From: UBA8337 sp937907245 | GTDB lineage: Bacteria > Pseudomonadota > Alphaproteobacteria > RS24 | Direction: 5' to 3' | Length of the DNA: 64,000 bases | Assembly: GCA_965219485.1 (NCBI GenBank) | Contig: OZ244774.1 | Span: forward strand, 1,116,001-1,180,000 | Shown here: positions 7,634 through 17,622 of the stretch, one piece after another | Position numbering within the stretch: position 1 is the stretch's first letter | Layout of the letters: each line of letters opens with the position of its first letter | Notes under the pieces: generated by a model | The model's input: the letters and a program-made list of their open reading frames with translations, nothing else | Told to the model about the DNA's origin: nothing | Databases searched by the model: none | Program-made: the position numbers and the translations under genes

Positions 7634-9436
7634 TTACTCGCTATCTCCCGCCTTGCCCTCTGGCGTTGGCGCGGGCAAATTCAAACGAATGTGCAGCTCG
7701 CGAAGTTGCGCGTTAGACACAGGGCTTGGCGCTTGCATCAGCAAATCTTCGGCTTGCTGGTTCATTGGAAAGGCCACCACTTCGCGCAAATTCTCTTGTT
7801 CGGCCAACATCATCACAATCCGGTCGACGCCCGGAGCAATGCCACCATGGGGCGGTGCGCCAAAGCGGAAGGCGTTCAACATGCCACCAAATTCTTGTTC
7901 CACCACAGCATCATCATAGCCAGCCAGCTCAAACGCTTTTAGCATAATCTCTGGCTTGTGATTCCGAATGGCGCCCGACGACAGCTCAATGCCATTGCAA
8001 ACAATGTCATATTGATAGCCCTTGATATCCAGAGGATCCATCGTCTCCAAAGCTTCCATACCACCTTGCGGCATCGAAAAAGGATTGTGCGAGAAGTCCA
8101 GCTTGCCTGTCGTCTCGTCGATTTCATACATTGGGAAATCAACAATCCAGCAGAAGGCGAATTGATCGCGATCTATGAGGTCAAGCTCCGTGCCGACACG
8201 ATTACGCGCGCGCCCTGCAAACTCAGCAAACTCTCTTGGTACGCCCGCACAGAAGAATACGGCGTCGCCATCTTCGAGGCCCAATTGGGTACGAATTTGC
8301 TCGGTGCGCTCGGCACCAATGTTTTTCGCCAAGGGGCCTGCACCTTCGCCATCGCGGAAGAAAATATAGCCAAGGCCAGGTTGGCCTTCGCCTTGTGCCC
8401 AAGAGTTCATCCGGTCACAAAACGCACGGCTACCGCCGGTTTTAGCCGGGATGGCCCAAACGCGAACCTTGTCGTTTTTCTCAATCATGCCAGCAAAAAT
8501 TTTAAAGCCAGAGCCCGCAAAACTGGAGGTGACATCTTCCATTTCAATCGGGATACGCAAATCTGGTTTATCCGAGCCATATTTTTGCATCGCTTCAGCA
8601 TAGGGAATGCGCGGGAAGGTTTCGGTCACGCGTTTGCCTTTGCCAAATTCGACAAACACATCATGCAACACAGGCTCTACGGCTTGGAACACGTCTTCTT
8701 GCGTAACGAAACTCATCTCTAGGTCGAGCTGGTAAAACTCGCCTGGCGAACGGTCGGCGCGCGCATCTTCATCTCGAAAGCATGGCGCGATTTGGAAATA
8801 ACGGTCAAAGCCCGCCACCATCAGCATTTGCTTAAACTGTTGTGGAGCTTGTGGCAGCGCATAAAAACGCCCCGGATGAGTGCGCGATGGCACCAAAAAG
8901 TCGCGCGCGCCTTCTGGGCTAGACGCCGTCAGAATAGGGGTCTGATATTCGCGAAAACCATCGTCTGTCATACGACGACGCAGCCAAGCGATGATATCCG
9001 AGCGCAGTACAATATTGCTGTGCAAAGTATCGCGGCGCAAATCTAGGAAGCGATAGCGCAGGCGAATGTCTTCTGGATAGTCTGGCTCACCAAACACAGG
9101 CAATGGTAAATCGCCTGCTTCCGAGAGAACTTCTAATTTGGAAACATAAATTTCAACATCGCCAGTTGGCAGATTGGGGTTTTTGGCATCGGCATCGCGG
9201 GCCACCACTTTGCCTTCAGCGCGCAATACGCTCTCGGCGCGCGCGGCTTCGGCTACAGCAAAAAACGGGCTGGAAGGTTCGATAACCAATTGCGTCAAAC
9301 CAAAGTGATCGCGCAAGTCAATAAACAACAAGCCACCGTGGTCGCGCTTGCGATGCACCCAGCCCGATAGGCGGACGGTTTGGTCTAGGTTCTCGGCGCG
9401 CAAGGCCCCGCAATTATGGCTACGATACTCGTGCAT
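7634..9436 (-). CDS. aspS: Aspartyl-tRNA synthetase
   Basis: Class II aminoacyl-tRNA synthetase of 600 residues, the bacterial-type length with the inserted GAD domain. The N-terminal anticodon-binding OB fold has SGWVHRKRDHGGLLFIDLRD. Catalytic motifs include RYRFLDLRRD, PQAPQQFKQMLM, CFRDEDARADRSPGEFYQLD and the C-terminal GGIAPGVDRIVM. It may be non-discriminating (also charging tRNA-Asn) if the genome has GatCAB; this cannot be judged here. AAAGGAAG precedes the ATG. Confidence 0.97.
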   Translation of the reverse strand: MHEYRSHNCGALRAENLDQTVRLSGWVHRKRDHGGLLFIDLRDHFGLTQLVIEPSSPFFAVAEAARAESVLRAEGKVVARDADAKNPNLPTGDVEIYVSKLEVLSEAGDLPLPVFGEPDYPEDIRLRYRFLDLRRDTLHSNIVLRSDIIAWLRRRMTDDGFREYQTPILTASSPEGARDFLVPSRTHPGRFYALPQAPQQFKQMLMVAGFDRYFQIAPCFRDEDARADRSPGEFYQLDLEMSFVTQEDVFQAVEPVLHDVFVEFGKGKRVTETFPRIPYAEAMQKYGSDKPDLRIPIEMEDVTSSFAGSGFKIFAGMIEKNDKVRVWAIPAKTGGSRAFCDRMNSWAQGEGQPGLGYIFFRDGEGAGPLAKNIGAERTEQIRTQLGLEDGDAVFFCAGVPREFAEFAGRARNRVGTELDLIDRDQFAFCWIVDFPMYEIDETTGKLDFSHNPFSMPQGGMEALETMDPLDIKGYQYDIVCNGIELSSGAIRNHKPEIMLKAFELAGYDDAVVEQEFGGMLNAFRFGAPPHGGIAPGVDRIVMMLAEQENLREVVAFPMNQQAEDLLMQAPSPVSNAQLRELHIRLNLPAPTPEGKAGDSE

Positions 9437-9566
9437 TATGTCTTCCTTTGTGCAAAGACCCCAGTGATCTTTTAAAGCCTAATTAGCTCATTCCTGAGCT
9501 TAAACACACCGCTTCAGGCGATTTGTCAAGATGCCAGCCCCCTTGCATAGCGCTTTCGTTTCCTAG

Positions 9567-9595
9567 GCGACAAATGCAGCCAACTGACGTATAAA
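9567..9595 (+). promoter_or_regulatory. Candidate rnd promoter giving a leaderless transcript
   Basis: GCGACA at 9567-9572 and TATAAA at 9590-9595 are separated by 17 bp. The -10 ends seven bases before the rnd ATG at 9603, so transcription would start at or next to the A of the start codon. No ribosome-binding sequence is present before that ATG. Inferred from sequence only. Confidence 0.4.
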
Positions 9596-9602
9596 ACGTG
9601 AC

Positions 9603-10754
9603 ATGAATTTAATTACCACAAATGACGCCCTCGTGGCGCTCTGTTCCAAGCTTTCCACCCAACGATATATCACTGTCGATACGGAATTCTTGCGCGAAAC
9701 CACCTTCTGGCCAAAATTATGCCTCATACAAGCTGCCGGCGACGGCGTCGAGGCAATGATTGACCCCCTAGCTGAAGGCATTGATTTACAACCCTTTTAT
9801 GACCTTTTGGTTAATCCAGACGTGATAAAAGTCATGCATGGATGCCGCCAAGACGTTGAGATTTTTCATAAAGCGGCCGATATTATTCCTACGCCGCTTT
9901 TCGACACGCAAATCGCCGCCATGGTCTGTGGATTCGGCGATGCGGTTGGCTATGAGACTCTGATTAAGAAAACCTCCGGCGGAAAAATTGATAAAGGCAG
10001 TCGCTTCACCGATTGGAGCCAACGCCCGTTAAGCGAGGCACAACTGACCTATGCCCAAGCTGATGTGACACATCTGCGCGATGCTTATGAAATTTTAGAA
10101 GCACAGCTGGCTGAAAACGGGCGTCGTGGCTGGTTGGAAGAAGAGAGCAATTTACTATCCGACCCCGAAATTTACATCCAGCGCCCAGAAAACGCTTGGA
10201 AGCGGCTTAAAATGCAAGACCGTCGCCCCCATGTTTTAGGGGTGCTGGTGGAAGTGGCAGCTTGGCGTGAAACCGAAGCGCAAGCACGCGATGTGCCGCG
10301 CAATCGTATTTTAAAAGATGACGCCATTCGCGAGCTGGCCCTGCAAGCCCCGAAAGACAAAAAAGCCTTGAGCCGATTGCGCGCTGTGCAGCGCGGCTAT
10401 GAAAACTCACGCCATGCCGAGCCGCTGCTGGAAGCCGTGGCGCGCGGCAAAAAAAGACTGGCAGAAGAACTTCCCGATGTGCCCGCCCCGAGCGTTAACC
10501 GACAAGGCATTGGCCCTCTGGTCGATTTGCTGAAAGTGCTTTTAAAGCAGCGCAGCGAAGAGACCGGTGTGGCGCCAAAACTTATCGCTAATGTCGCCGA
10601 CCTTGAGCGTATCGCGAGCGATAGCGAACCAGATGTTGCCGCGCTACACGGATGGCGGCACGACATCTTTGGTCAATATGCTTTGGACTTAAAGGCTGGC
10701 AAACTAGCGCTCGCCTCGCAAGACGATGCGGTTATTCTCGTCTCTAGAGATTAA
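9603..10754 (+). CDS. rnd: Ribonuclease D
   Basis: 3'-5' exoribonuclease of the DEDD family that trims tRNA precursors. 383 residues. Exo I motif TVDTEFLRE at about residues 22-30 (Asp, Glu ligands), the Exo II region VMHGCRQDVEIF, and Exo III with AQADVTHLRDAYEIL. HRDC-type domains follow from about residue 210. It overlaps the convergent ppx gene by 4 bp. The upstream TATAAA so close to the ATG suggests a leaderless mRNA. Confidence 0.95.
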   Translation: MNLITTNDALVALCSKLSTQRYITVDTEFLRETTFWPKLCLIQAAGDGVEAMIDPLAEGIDLQPFYDLLVNPDVIKVMHGCRQDVEIFHKAADIIPTPLFDTQIAAMVCGFGDAVGYETLIKKTSGGKIDKGSRFTDWSQRPLSEAQLTYAQADVTHLRDAYEILEAQLAENGRRGWLEEESNLLSDPEIYIQRPENAWKRLKMQDRRPHVLGVLVEVAAWRETEAQARDVPRNRILKDDAIRELALQAPKDKKALSRLRAVQRGYENSRHAEPLLEAVARGKKRLAEELPDVPAPSVNRQGIGPLVDLLKVLLKQRSEETGVAPKLIANVADLERIASDSEPDVAALHGWRHDIFGQYALDLKAGKLALASQDDAVILVSRD

Positions 10755-12304
10755 TCCGCTTCTACGTCGCCAAATTTAAGCTCCGGTTCTAGCCCTAAAA
10801 CTTGGGCGACAGCGCCAAGACGTTTATCGATAATCGGCGCGTTCAGGTTTTTCAGCGCAGGCGATAAAGTCAGTTTCAATTTGTTGCGCCCCGCTTTTAA
10901 TTTTGTCTGCGACAAAGCCCCAGGCAGGGAAGCCGAAAGAGAATGCGCTAGGCGCAAACTAAGTCCTAAGGCACGAGCTAAATCAGCATCTTTCGTCGAT
11001 AGCTTTAGCTCACCGACCCCCCTATTGGCATCCCCTACCTTGTGGCGAAACGACAAAGCATGTGCCATGAACACACGCGCTTTATGCGAAACACCCACGA
11101 AAGGCGCCGTCAATACCGTTTGGCTTATCGTGGCCGCGCGGAAAGACGAATGGCTAGACCACGCCAAATCGGAGATTAAACAGGACGCCTCGCGCAATCG
11201 GTTTATTTCATCGAGCGAAAAAACATCGGGCTCCGCATGGCGATAGAGGCCATCCGTCCAAACCGCCAACTCATGTCCATAGGCCTCGGCCTTGCACAGG
11301 CGGCTGCCCATTTCTTCACAAGCCATCAACAGAGGATCGAGGCTGCGATATTTAGTTTTCAGCTCAGCATATAAAAAACCCTCGCGCACGGCATTCGCAG
11401 AAACGATGAGATTATTTGGCTGCACAAGCGCCATCAGCCTGAGCAAAACTAACGCCGCCGCCGGCAAGTCTTTTCGACGATTATCTGGGCCTTGCGCCAA
11501 TAGTTGTTCCGCCGCCACATCTTGCTGAGATAAGCGCGCACAAAATAGCTCTATCTCTCGCGGGCTCATTTCATATTGATGCAGCACCTCTAGCGGATAA
11601 TCGATGGTCTGCATGTGCAATTTAGCCATGGCGCGCCAAGTGCCCCCGACAACATAAATTGGTAAATCGCGCCCGCCTCGCAACCAGCCCAATGTGCCAA
11701 GCGCCGTCTCGATAAGCCCAGACATGACCTGCAAATCATTGCCGCTAGCGCGCTCCAAGGCCAATACGCCTAAAGGCAAACTGGCCCAATGCTGCACCTG
11801 CCCATCACAAATTCGCGCAAGCTCTAAGCTACCGCCACCTAAATCGGCGACAATGCCATCTGCGCCCGGTATGCCGAGCATTACCCCGTCGGCGGAAAAA
11901 AGGGCTTCTTCCTCCCCGCTCAACACCCGAATTTTATGCCCAAGGCAGGCTTCCGCCTCAGCAATAAATTCATCGCGATTATCGGCTTCGCGCACGGCAG
12001 CCGTGGCAAAAGCCGCTAAGTTTTCGATACCCAATTGCTCGGCAATCGCCCGAAACCGGCGAAACGTTTCCAAAGCCTTTTCGCGGGGCTGGTCATCAAT
12101 AGACCCGCTGGCCGCCACCGCATCGCCGAGGCGGCAAAAAGCGCGCTCATTATAAATCGGAAGCAAAGTTCTGGCCGAGCCGCTATAGCCAACCAAACGC
12201 ACTGAGTTGGAGCCAATATCCAAAACACCTTGCGGCGCGTCGGGCGGCAGAGTTCCTAATTTCGATAACGCCTTGGCGTATTTATCGGTATAGCTCCCAG
12301 TCAT
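10751..12304 (-). CDS. ppx: Exopolyphosphatase, Ppx/GppA family
   Basis: 517-residue member of the ASKHA phosphatase family that hydrolyses polyphosphate or pppGpp. The N-terminal phosphate-binding loop is VLDIGSNSVRLVGYSG (about residues 27-42). Further motifs are ATAAVREADNR, LSGEEEALF and the second ATP-like loop VADLGGGSLELARI. The C-terminal half matches the HD-like all-helical extension of longer Ppx proteins. It lies 31 bp downstream of ppk, so synthesis and breakdown of polyphosphate are co-transcribed. A second, shorter paralogue is at 57.6-58.8 kb. Confidence 0.93.
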   Translation of the reverse strand: MTGSYTDKYAKALSKLGTLPPDAPQGVLDIGSNSVRLVGYSGSARTLLPIYNERAFCRLGDAVAASGSIDDQPREKALETFRRFRAIAEQLGIENLAAFATAAVREADNRDEFIAEAEACLGHKIRVLSGEEEALFSADGVMLGIPGADGIVADLGGGSLELARICDGQVQHWASLPLGVLALERASGNDLQVMSGLIETALGTLGWLRGGRDLPIYVVGGTWRAMAKLHMQTIDYPLEVLHQYEMSPREIELFCARLSQQDVAAEQLLAQGPDNRRKDLPAAALVLLRLMALVQPNNLIVSANAVREGFLYAELKTKYRSLDPLLMACEEMGSRLCKAEAYGHELAVWTDGLYRHAEPDVFSLDEINRLREASCLISDLAWSSHSSFRAATISQTVLTAPFVGVSHKARVFMAHALSFRHKVGDANRGVGELKLSTKDADLARALGLSLRLAHSLSASLPGALSQTKLKAGRNKLKLTLSPALKNLNAPIIDKRLGAVAQVLGLEPELKFGDVEAD

Positions 12305-12335
12305 CGGATGAGCTTGCCTGTTTGTTCAAAATTCT

Positions 12336-14519
12336 TCAAGCCTTGGCGCCTCCTACATCGCTGGCGTTATCAAATGATTTACCTCGGCCAGACAGGCTCG
12401 GGTTGGTCATAAAATAGGCATGTGCGTTCATCGGCTCTTCGCCTTGTGCCAAACTGGCGCGAAGATATTGTCCATCATCTTGCATCAACCAGCTCTGCTG
12501 ATTGTCTCCAAGGTTGGTGACCATAATTTGTTCCAACACTTGGGCGTGAACGGTTGGATTTAAAATCGGGGTGAGAATTTCCACACGACGATTGAGATTG
12601 CGCGGCATCCAATCGGCCGATGAAAAGAACACTTTCGCCCGTGTCGATGGCAAGGCGTTTCCACCGCCAAAGCAAACAATTCGGGAGTGTTCCAAAAACC
12701 GCCCGATGATGCTTTTCACTCGGATGTTTTCCGACAGCCCTTTTACCCCCGCCCGCAAACAGCAGATGCCGCGCACCACAAGGTCAATTTGCACCCCTGC
12801 TTGCGACGCCTCGTAGAGGGCATCAATCACGAACGGGTCGACCAGAGAATTCATCTTCGCCCAAATGCTCGCCGGACGCCCGGCTGCCGCATGGTCCATT
12901 TCATCTTGTATGTGCGCCATCAAAGTGCTGCGCAAGGTTAGGGGCGACATGGCCAATTTCTTCAGGTCTTTTGGTTCTGCATAGCCCGTGAAAAAGTTAA
13001 ACACTTGCGACGCATCCGCGGCAATCTCGCGGTCGCAGGTAAACAAAGATAAATCCGTATAGGTTTTGGCGTTTTGCGGATGATAATTACCCGTGCCCAA
13101 ATGCACATAGGTGCGAATGGTATCGGCCTCGCGGCGCATCACCAGGCTTACTTTCGCATGCGTCTTTAGCTGCAAAAATCCGTAAACCACTTGCACGCCC
13201 GCACGCTCCATATCGCGGGCCAGCCGAATGTTCGCCGCCTCATCAAAGCGCGCTTTTAGCTCCACCAGCGCGGTGACAGACTTGCCCGCCTCCGCCGCCT
13301 CGATGAGCGCTTTCACAATCGGGCTATCTTCTGTCGTGCGATATAAGGTTTGTTTGATCGCCACCACATCTGGGTCGAGCGCGGCTTGGCGCAAAAATTG
13401 CACCACCACATCAAAGCTCTCATAGGGGTGATGGACGAGGATATCTTTCTGGCCAATGGCCGAAAAACAATCGCCGCCATGCTCCCGAATACGCTCGGGG
13501 AAGCGCGCCGCAAATGGCGGGAATTTATGCTCACGCGCACTATGCGCATAAAGCTCCGCAGTTTGGGCCAAACCCACAAGACCATCGACCACCACCATAC
13601 CGCGGCTATCGACGTGGAGTTCTTTTTGCACGAGCTTTTTCAAATTATCGGGCATTTGGCTATCCAGCTTCAGGCGAATAACGGAGCCTCGCCGTCGCCG
13701 CTTGAGCGCGCTTTCAAACAATTGCACCAAGTCTTCCGCCTCTTCCTCGACCTCGATATCACTATCGCGAATAACCCGAAACATGCCTTGCCCCAAAACT
13801 TCATAGCCCGGAAATGTGCGTTCGATAAAAGTCGAAATGAGGGTTTCTAGACGAACGAAATTAACCTCTTTACCCGCCTCGGAGGGCAGTCGGATAAAGC
13901 GGTCTAGCTGTTGCGGGATGAGCAGCAAAGCGTTCATCGGATTGGCGTCACTCAAGCGCGCCAACTGCAAGGCCAAGGCCATGCCCAAATTCGGAACAAA
14001 TGGAAACGGATGCGCGGGGTCAATTGCTAAAGGCGTCAGCACCGGCAAAACGTGATCGAGAAAATAGTCTTGCAACCAGCTTAACTGCTCTGGCGATAAT
14101 TCGTCTGTGTCGCGCACATAAAATTGCAAGTCGCGCATTTCCGCAACCAGCGTTTGCCACACATCTTGCTGGGTCGCCATGAGGGCGTTGGAGCGATCGG
14201 CCACTTCTTTTAATTGCTGTGCTGGCGTTAGGCCATCTTGGCTCTCCACATCGACGCCCGCCTTGGTCTGCCCCACCAAACCAGCCACGCGCACCATAAA
14301 AAACTCGTCCAGATTACTGGCAGAAATAGACAAAAACCGCAGCCGTTCCATCACCGGGTGATTGGGATTGCTGGCTTCTTCCAGCACACGCTGGTTAAAT
14401 GCCAACCATGACAGCTCGCGATTGATGAACCTTTCCCCGCGCGAAAACCCCAGACATTGCTCTGCGACTTCGTTCGGCTTGGCACCTAATTCTGTTAATG
14501 TTTTCAATTTGTTGGACAT
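12336..14519 (-). CDS. ppk: Polyphosphate kinase 1
   Basis: Reversibly polymerises the gamma-phosphate of ATP into polyphosphate. 727 residues with the usual PPK1 order: N-terminal RFINRELSWLAFNQRVLEEA, the head domain, then two PLD-like catalytic domains. Conserved segments include YHPQNAKTYTDLSLFT, whose first His (HPQN in the THLGTGNYH-type motif) matches the autophosphorylation region, and the C-terminal SSADWMPRNLNRRVEIL. It is in the minus-strand series DUF2066-PerM-HdaA-ppk-ppx, an order recurrent in alphaproteobacteria. Confidence 0.97.
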   Translation of the reverse strand: MSNKLKTLTELGAKPNEVAEQCLGFSRGERFINRELSWLAFNQRVLEEASNPNHPVMERLRFLSISASNLDEFFMVRVAGLVGQTKAGVDVESQDGLTPAQQLKEVADRSNALMATQQDVWQTLVAEMRDLQFYVRDTDELSPEQLSWLQDYFLDHVLPVLTPLAIDPAHPFPFVPNLGMALALQLARLSDANPMNALLLIPQQLDRFIRLPSEAGKEVNFVRLETLISTFIERTFPGYEVLGQGMFRVIRDSDIEVEEEAEDLVQLFESALKRRRRGSVIRLKLDSQMPDNLKKLVQKELHVDSRGMVVVDGLVGLAQTAELYAHSAREHKFPPFAARFPERIREHGGDCFSAIGQKDILVHHPYESFDVVVQFLRQAALDPDVVAIKQTLYRTTEDSPIVKALIEAAEAGKSVTALVELKARFDEAANIRLARDMERAGVQVVYGFLQLKTHAKVSLVMRREADTIRTYVHLGTGNYHPQNAKTYTDLSLFTCDREIAADASQVFNFFTGYAEPKDLKKLAMSPLTLRSTLMAHIQDEMDHAAAGRPASIWAKMNSLVDPFVIDALYEASQAGVQIDLVVRGICCLRAGVKGLSENIRVKSIIGRFLEHSRIVCFGGGNALPSTRAKVFFSSADWMPRNLNRRVEILTPILNPTVHAQVLEQIMVTNLGDNQQSWLMQDDGQYLRASLAQGEEPMNAHAYFMTNPSLSGRGKSFDNASDVGGAKA

Positions 14520-14527
14520 AAGCCAGT

Positions 14528-15262
14528 TTACCCGAAATTTTTGTCTAGCGCTATGGCGTCCAATACTTGAGCCACCAGCGGCACGGTAATCGAGCGCTTC
14601 TCAGACAAGGCGGTTTGGTCGATATGTACCACGATATCGCCCATCGCCGAATAATTGCGCTCGATGCGAGGCAGTAAATAATCAATGACGCGCGGCTCTA
14701 TTCGCACTTGTCGGTCGGCAAATAATTTGGCCAATAGGCCACTCATCAACTCATCATCGGGTAGGTGCATCGCCACCGCAGGTATCGCTTTTAGGCGTGA
14801 GCTTAAATCCGGCAAGTGCAAATCCATTTGTGCCGCAGGAATTCTAGACAATAGCAATAATTTGGCACCGCTATTTTTGGCATGATTGAGCAAATGAAAC
14901 AGCGCCTCTTCCGCCGCCTTTGGCAAGTCCTCAAGCGCGTCGATGAGAACCACTGCATCCCCCGCCCCGAACGCAGCTTGCGCAGACACATCTTGCACAG
15001 AGGGAGAGCCGATAAAATCGGCGACCAGAGCCTCGTTCAATTCGGCGGCATCAACCGAGATGACGGACACTTGATTGGCCAACACAGAGGCCAAATGGCT
15101 TTTGCCGCATCCCCGCGGGCCGAATAGCCATTGCACTGGGGCATCCCATGCGGCCACGCCATCGATGACGCTCACCGCTTCTGCATTACTATCGGTTACC
15201 AAAAACGCATCGCGCCCCAAAGCCGTGCGCTGGGGTAAATCAAACACTAATTGTTTAGTCAT
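14528..15262 (-). CDS. hdaA: HdaA-like DnaA-related regulatory protein
   Basis: 244-residue AAA-type protein resembling the DnaA regulatory inactivator Hda (HdaA in Caulobacter), which with the sliding clamp promotes hydrolysis of DnaA-bound ATP. The start KQLVFDLPQR fits the short N-terminal clamp-binding peptide of Hda. A Walker A-like GPRGCGKSHLAS is at about residues 49-60, followed by a Walker B-like VVLIDALEDL. The C-terminal DnaA DNA-binding domain is missing, as expected. It overlaps the end of the permease gene by 8 bp. Confidence 0.88.
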   Translation of the reverse strand: MTKQLVFDLPQRTALGRDAFLVTDSNAEAVSVIDGVAAWDAPVQWLFGPRGCGKSHLASVLANQVSVISVDAAELNEALVADFIGSPSVQDVSAQAAFGAGDAVVLIDALEDLPKAAEEALFHLLNHAKNSGAKLLLLSRIPAAQMDLHLPDLSSRLKAIPAVAMHLPDDELMSGLLAKLFADRQVRIEPRVIDYLLPRIERNYSAMGDIVVHIDQTALSEKRSITVPLVAQVLDAIALDKNFG

Positions 15263-16292
15263 CGCGCGCCGAGCCAGAGACGTAATCCCGCTGGTATAGG
15301 GTCACGCCATAGCGGACTAAAACCCCTAGAATTGCGGCAATCGGAACTGCCAAAAGCAATCCTAAAAATCCAAATAAAGTACCCATGGCCAGCAAAGCAA
15401 ACATTATCCAAACCGGATGTAATTGCACCCGATCGCCGACCCAGCGAGGGGTTAAAACATTGCCTTCGATAAATTGCCCGACAAGAAACACCAGCCCAAT
15501 TTGCCCGAGACTTGACCATTCGAAACCAAATTGCCCCAGCCCCAAAGCACCCGCGAGAAGCAAACCAAAAGCCGCGCCCACATAAGGCACAAAGCTTACC
15601 AGCCCAGCCAGCAAGCCAACAAAAATGCCGCCCTGCAAACCCACCAAAGACAGACCCACCGCATAAATTAAGCCCAGCGCCATGCACACCATAATCTGAC
15701 CCCGAGCAAAACCGCCCAATGTCGTATCTATTTGGCGCGCTAGCTCGCGAATGGTCGCGCTCTGCTCATCGGGCAGCAGCGCATTCATGCGGGCAATCAT
15801 GCGATCCCAATCGTTCAACATATAGACCGCCACAATAGGGGTGATGATGAGAAGGCTCAAAATATTGAGCAAGGAAAGCCCTGTGAACAATAAGCTAGAA
15901 GCCGTATTTTGCAGTCCCCCGCGCAGGCTCTCGCCTAATGAGCTAACCATTTGCGATTGCCCAGCGGTTAGATTTTCCGCCATCATCCAATTTTGCACAT
16001 CGGCGATGTAAGACGGCAAAGCGCTAATTAAGAGGCTAATTTGGGCGGTCATCAAAGGCAGGCCTAGGGTTAAAGCTATCAGGACAACCAGGCCCACGGA
16101 AAATGTCACCGTCGCTGTGGCCAAACTACGGCGCATCCCTAGGGCCTCTAATCGGTCGGCCACAGGATCGAGGAAATAAGCCAGCGCGAAGCCCAAAACA
16201 AACGGCAATAAAATCGACGAGAGAGCCGCCAAAAGATAAATCGATAAGCCAAAAGCCATTATCAAAAGCACATGAGACAAACGAATGGGCAT
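15255..16292 (-). CDS. AI-2E family transporter / PerM-like permease
   Basis: Polytopic membrane protein of 345 residues with about eight hydrophobic segments and the family pattern: an N-terminal helix pair with FALAYFLDPVADRLE, a central loop about 150-200 containing NDWDRMIARMNALLP, and C-terminal conserved FVPYVGAAFG and EGNVLTPRWVGDRVQLHPVW. Members have been called AI-2 exporters or Na+/H+ antiporters; the substrate here is unknown. Its ATG shares one base with the stop of the upstream DUF2066 gene. Confidence 0.9.
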   Translation of the reverse strand: MPIRLSHVLLIMAFGLSIYLLAALSSILLPFVLGFALAYFLDPVADRLEALGMRRSLATATVTFSVGLVVLIALTLGLPLMTAQISLLISALPSYIADVQNWMMAENLTAGQSQMVSSLGESLRGGLQNTASSLLFTGLSLLNILSLLIITPIVAVYMLNDWDRMIARMNALLPDEQSATIRELARQIDTTLGGFARGQIMVCMALGLIYAVGLSLVGLQGGIFVGLLAGLVSFVPYVGAAFGLLLAGALGLGQFGFEWSSLGQIGLVFLVGQFIEGNVLTPRWVGDRVQLHPVWIMFALLAMGTLFGFLGLLLAVPIAAILGVLVRYGVTLYQRDYVSGSARDD

Positions 16293-17485
16293 TATGGGGT
16301 CTCTCCTAAGTCAGTCGGCACGGCGACGGCTGGCGTTTGAATTTGTGTTTGCGGCGAAACATCTATCGGCAAAGGCTCCACAGGCGCTTCAACGCCAAGG
16401 GCGCTGGCGGTTTCTACATTGGCCACTTGGCGCGAGGTTAGCGAGCCGCCAAGCACCAGTTCATTCTGGTTTAAATTGCTGACCAACTGGGTTACCGAGC
16501 CAATGTAGGCAAGGTCGACATAGGCGTAATTTTTTGTGAGCTCGACAATTTTAACCTCGCGAACCAAATCCACCGCGTTTAAACGATCCAATAGGCGCGT
16601 CCAGTCCGCTAGGCCAACATAGCTCGCGCGCACCTGCAGCAATTGCTTTTCGTCCGACACCACGGCAGCCACAGATTTCCAACGAGCTGCCAAAACCCCC
16701 ATCACTTCGTCAATCGCGCGGCGGCCCATTTCCGGATGCGGATTGCCGGTGCGATAGGTCTTCACAATCACATCACTCTCCTCGGCGCCAAAAATATAAA
16801 CCGTGACGCCCAATTGCCCGTCCACATCTGCCAACGCATGCGCCACCACCACGGTGTCCGTACCATAGCGTTCGTTCAGCCTTTGTAATTTTGCAGGGTC
16901 GCCGATCAGAATATCTTCCGCATTGGCAATTTCCGTGTCTTCTAAATCGCCCAGAGGCAGCAGCATGGGCGCCAGACTATTGTCAATATCATAGGCGGCC
17001 CATTCTTGGCGCCACCAATGCTCGCCCCAGCTTTGCAGGCCTTCAAGGTCTTCTAACACTGGCAACAAGAGGGCTGGCTGGCTTTGCACTTCGGTGATGG
17101 CCACCCCTACGCCGCGCAATAATTCGCGCAAAGGCGCTGGTTTAAACTGCACTGACAAAGTCGCCAAATAGCGCCCGGGGCCCGTTTTCTCGTCTGAAAT
17201 CCGTAAGCCCTCGACCAGATTTTCAAAATCTAAAGCCTGAATATCGGGCAATTTTTCCCATTCATCTTGCTTGGTCAGGCGACGCATAACCAAGGAAAGC
17301 GCTTTGGTTTGGCCATCGCGCAAGGCGGCTGCACGCGCTAGGCTGGTAGATGCGGCGCTGGCATCTACTTTAATTTTTTGAACTTCAAAAACATTGCCCG
17401 CCTGCACACCCGCCTGCAAACTCACGCCCCCGAAAGAGAGCGCCAGCAGGACAAATAAAACTTTGGAAAACAGATGTTTTTTCAT
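16292..17485 (-). CDS. DUF2066 domain-containing exported protein
   Basis: 397 residues from the ATG at 17485. The longer version would begin with TTG and lacks a better ribosome site. A signal peptide is clear (Lys-Lys-His, hydrophobic stretch, cleavage around residue 25-30). The remainder matches DUF2066, a family of unknown function found upstream of PerM-like permeases and hdaA in alphaproteobacteria. The last 60 residues are Pro/Val/Thr rich and probably disordered. It is first gene of the minus-strand series running to ppx. Confidence 0.85.
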   Translation of the reverse strand: MKKHLFSKVLFVLLALSFGGVSLQAGVQAGNVFEVQKIKVDASAASTSLARAAALRDGQTKALSLVMRRLTKQDEWEKLPDIQALDFENLVEGLRISDEKTGPGRYLATLSVQFKPAPLRELLRGVGVAITEVQSQPALLLPVLEDLEGLQSWGEHWWRQEWAAYDIDNSLAPMLLPLGDLEDTEIANAEDILIGDPAKLQRLNERYGTDTVVVAHALADVDGQLGVTVYIFGAEESDVIVKTYRTGNPHPEMGRRAIDEVMGVLAARWKSVAAVVSDEKQLLQVRASYVGLADWTRLLDRLNAVDLVREVKIVELTKNYAYVDLAYIGSVTQLVSNLNQNELVLGGSLTSRQVANVETASALGVEAPVEPLPIDVSPQTQIQTPAVAVPTDLGETP

Positions 17486-17622
17486 AGCGGCCAAGTTACC
17501 GCGCAGTTTCCTCCACGGCAATCACTTAAAGTTTCAATTACGGGGTTACATTACCCACGATGCAGGCTATTTTGTGGCAAGTTTTCGATTCCACTGCGTT
17601 GTTACGCGCCTTGAGGTGATTT

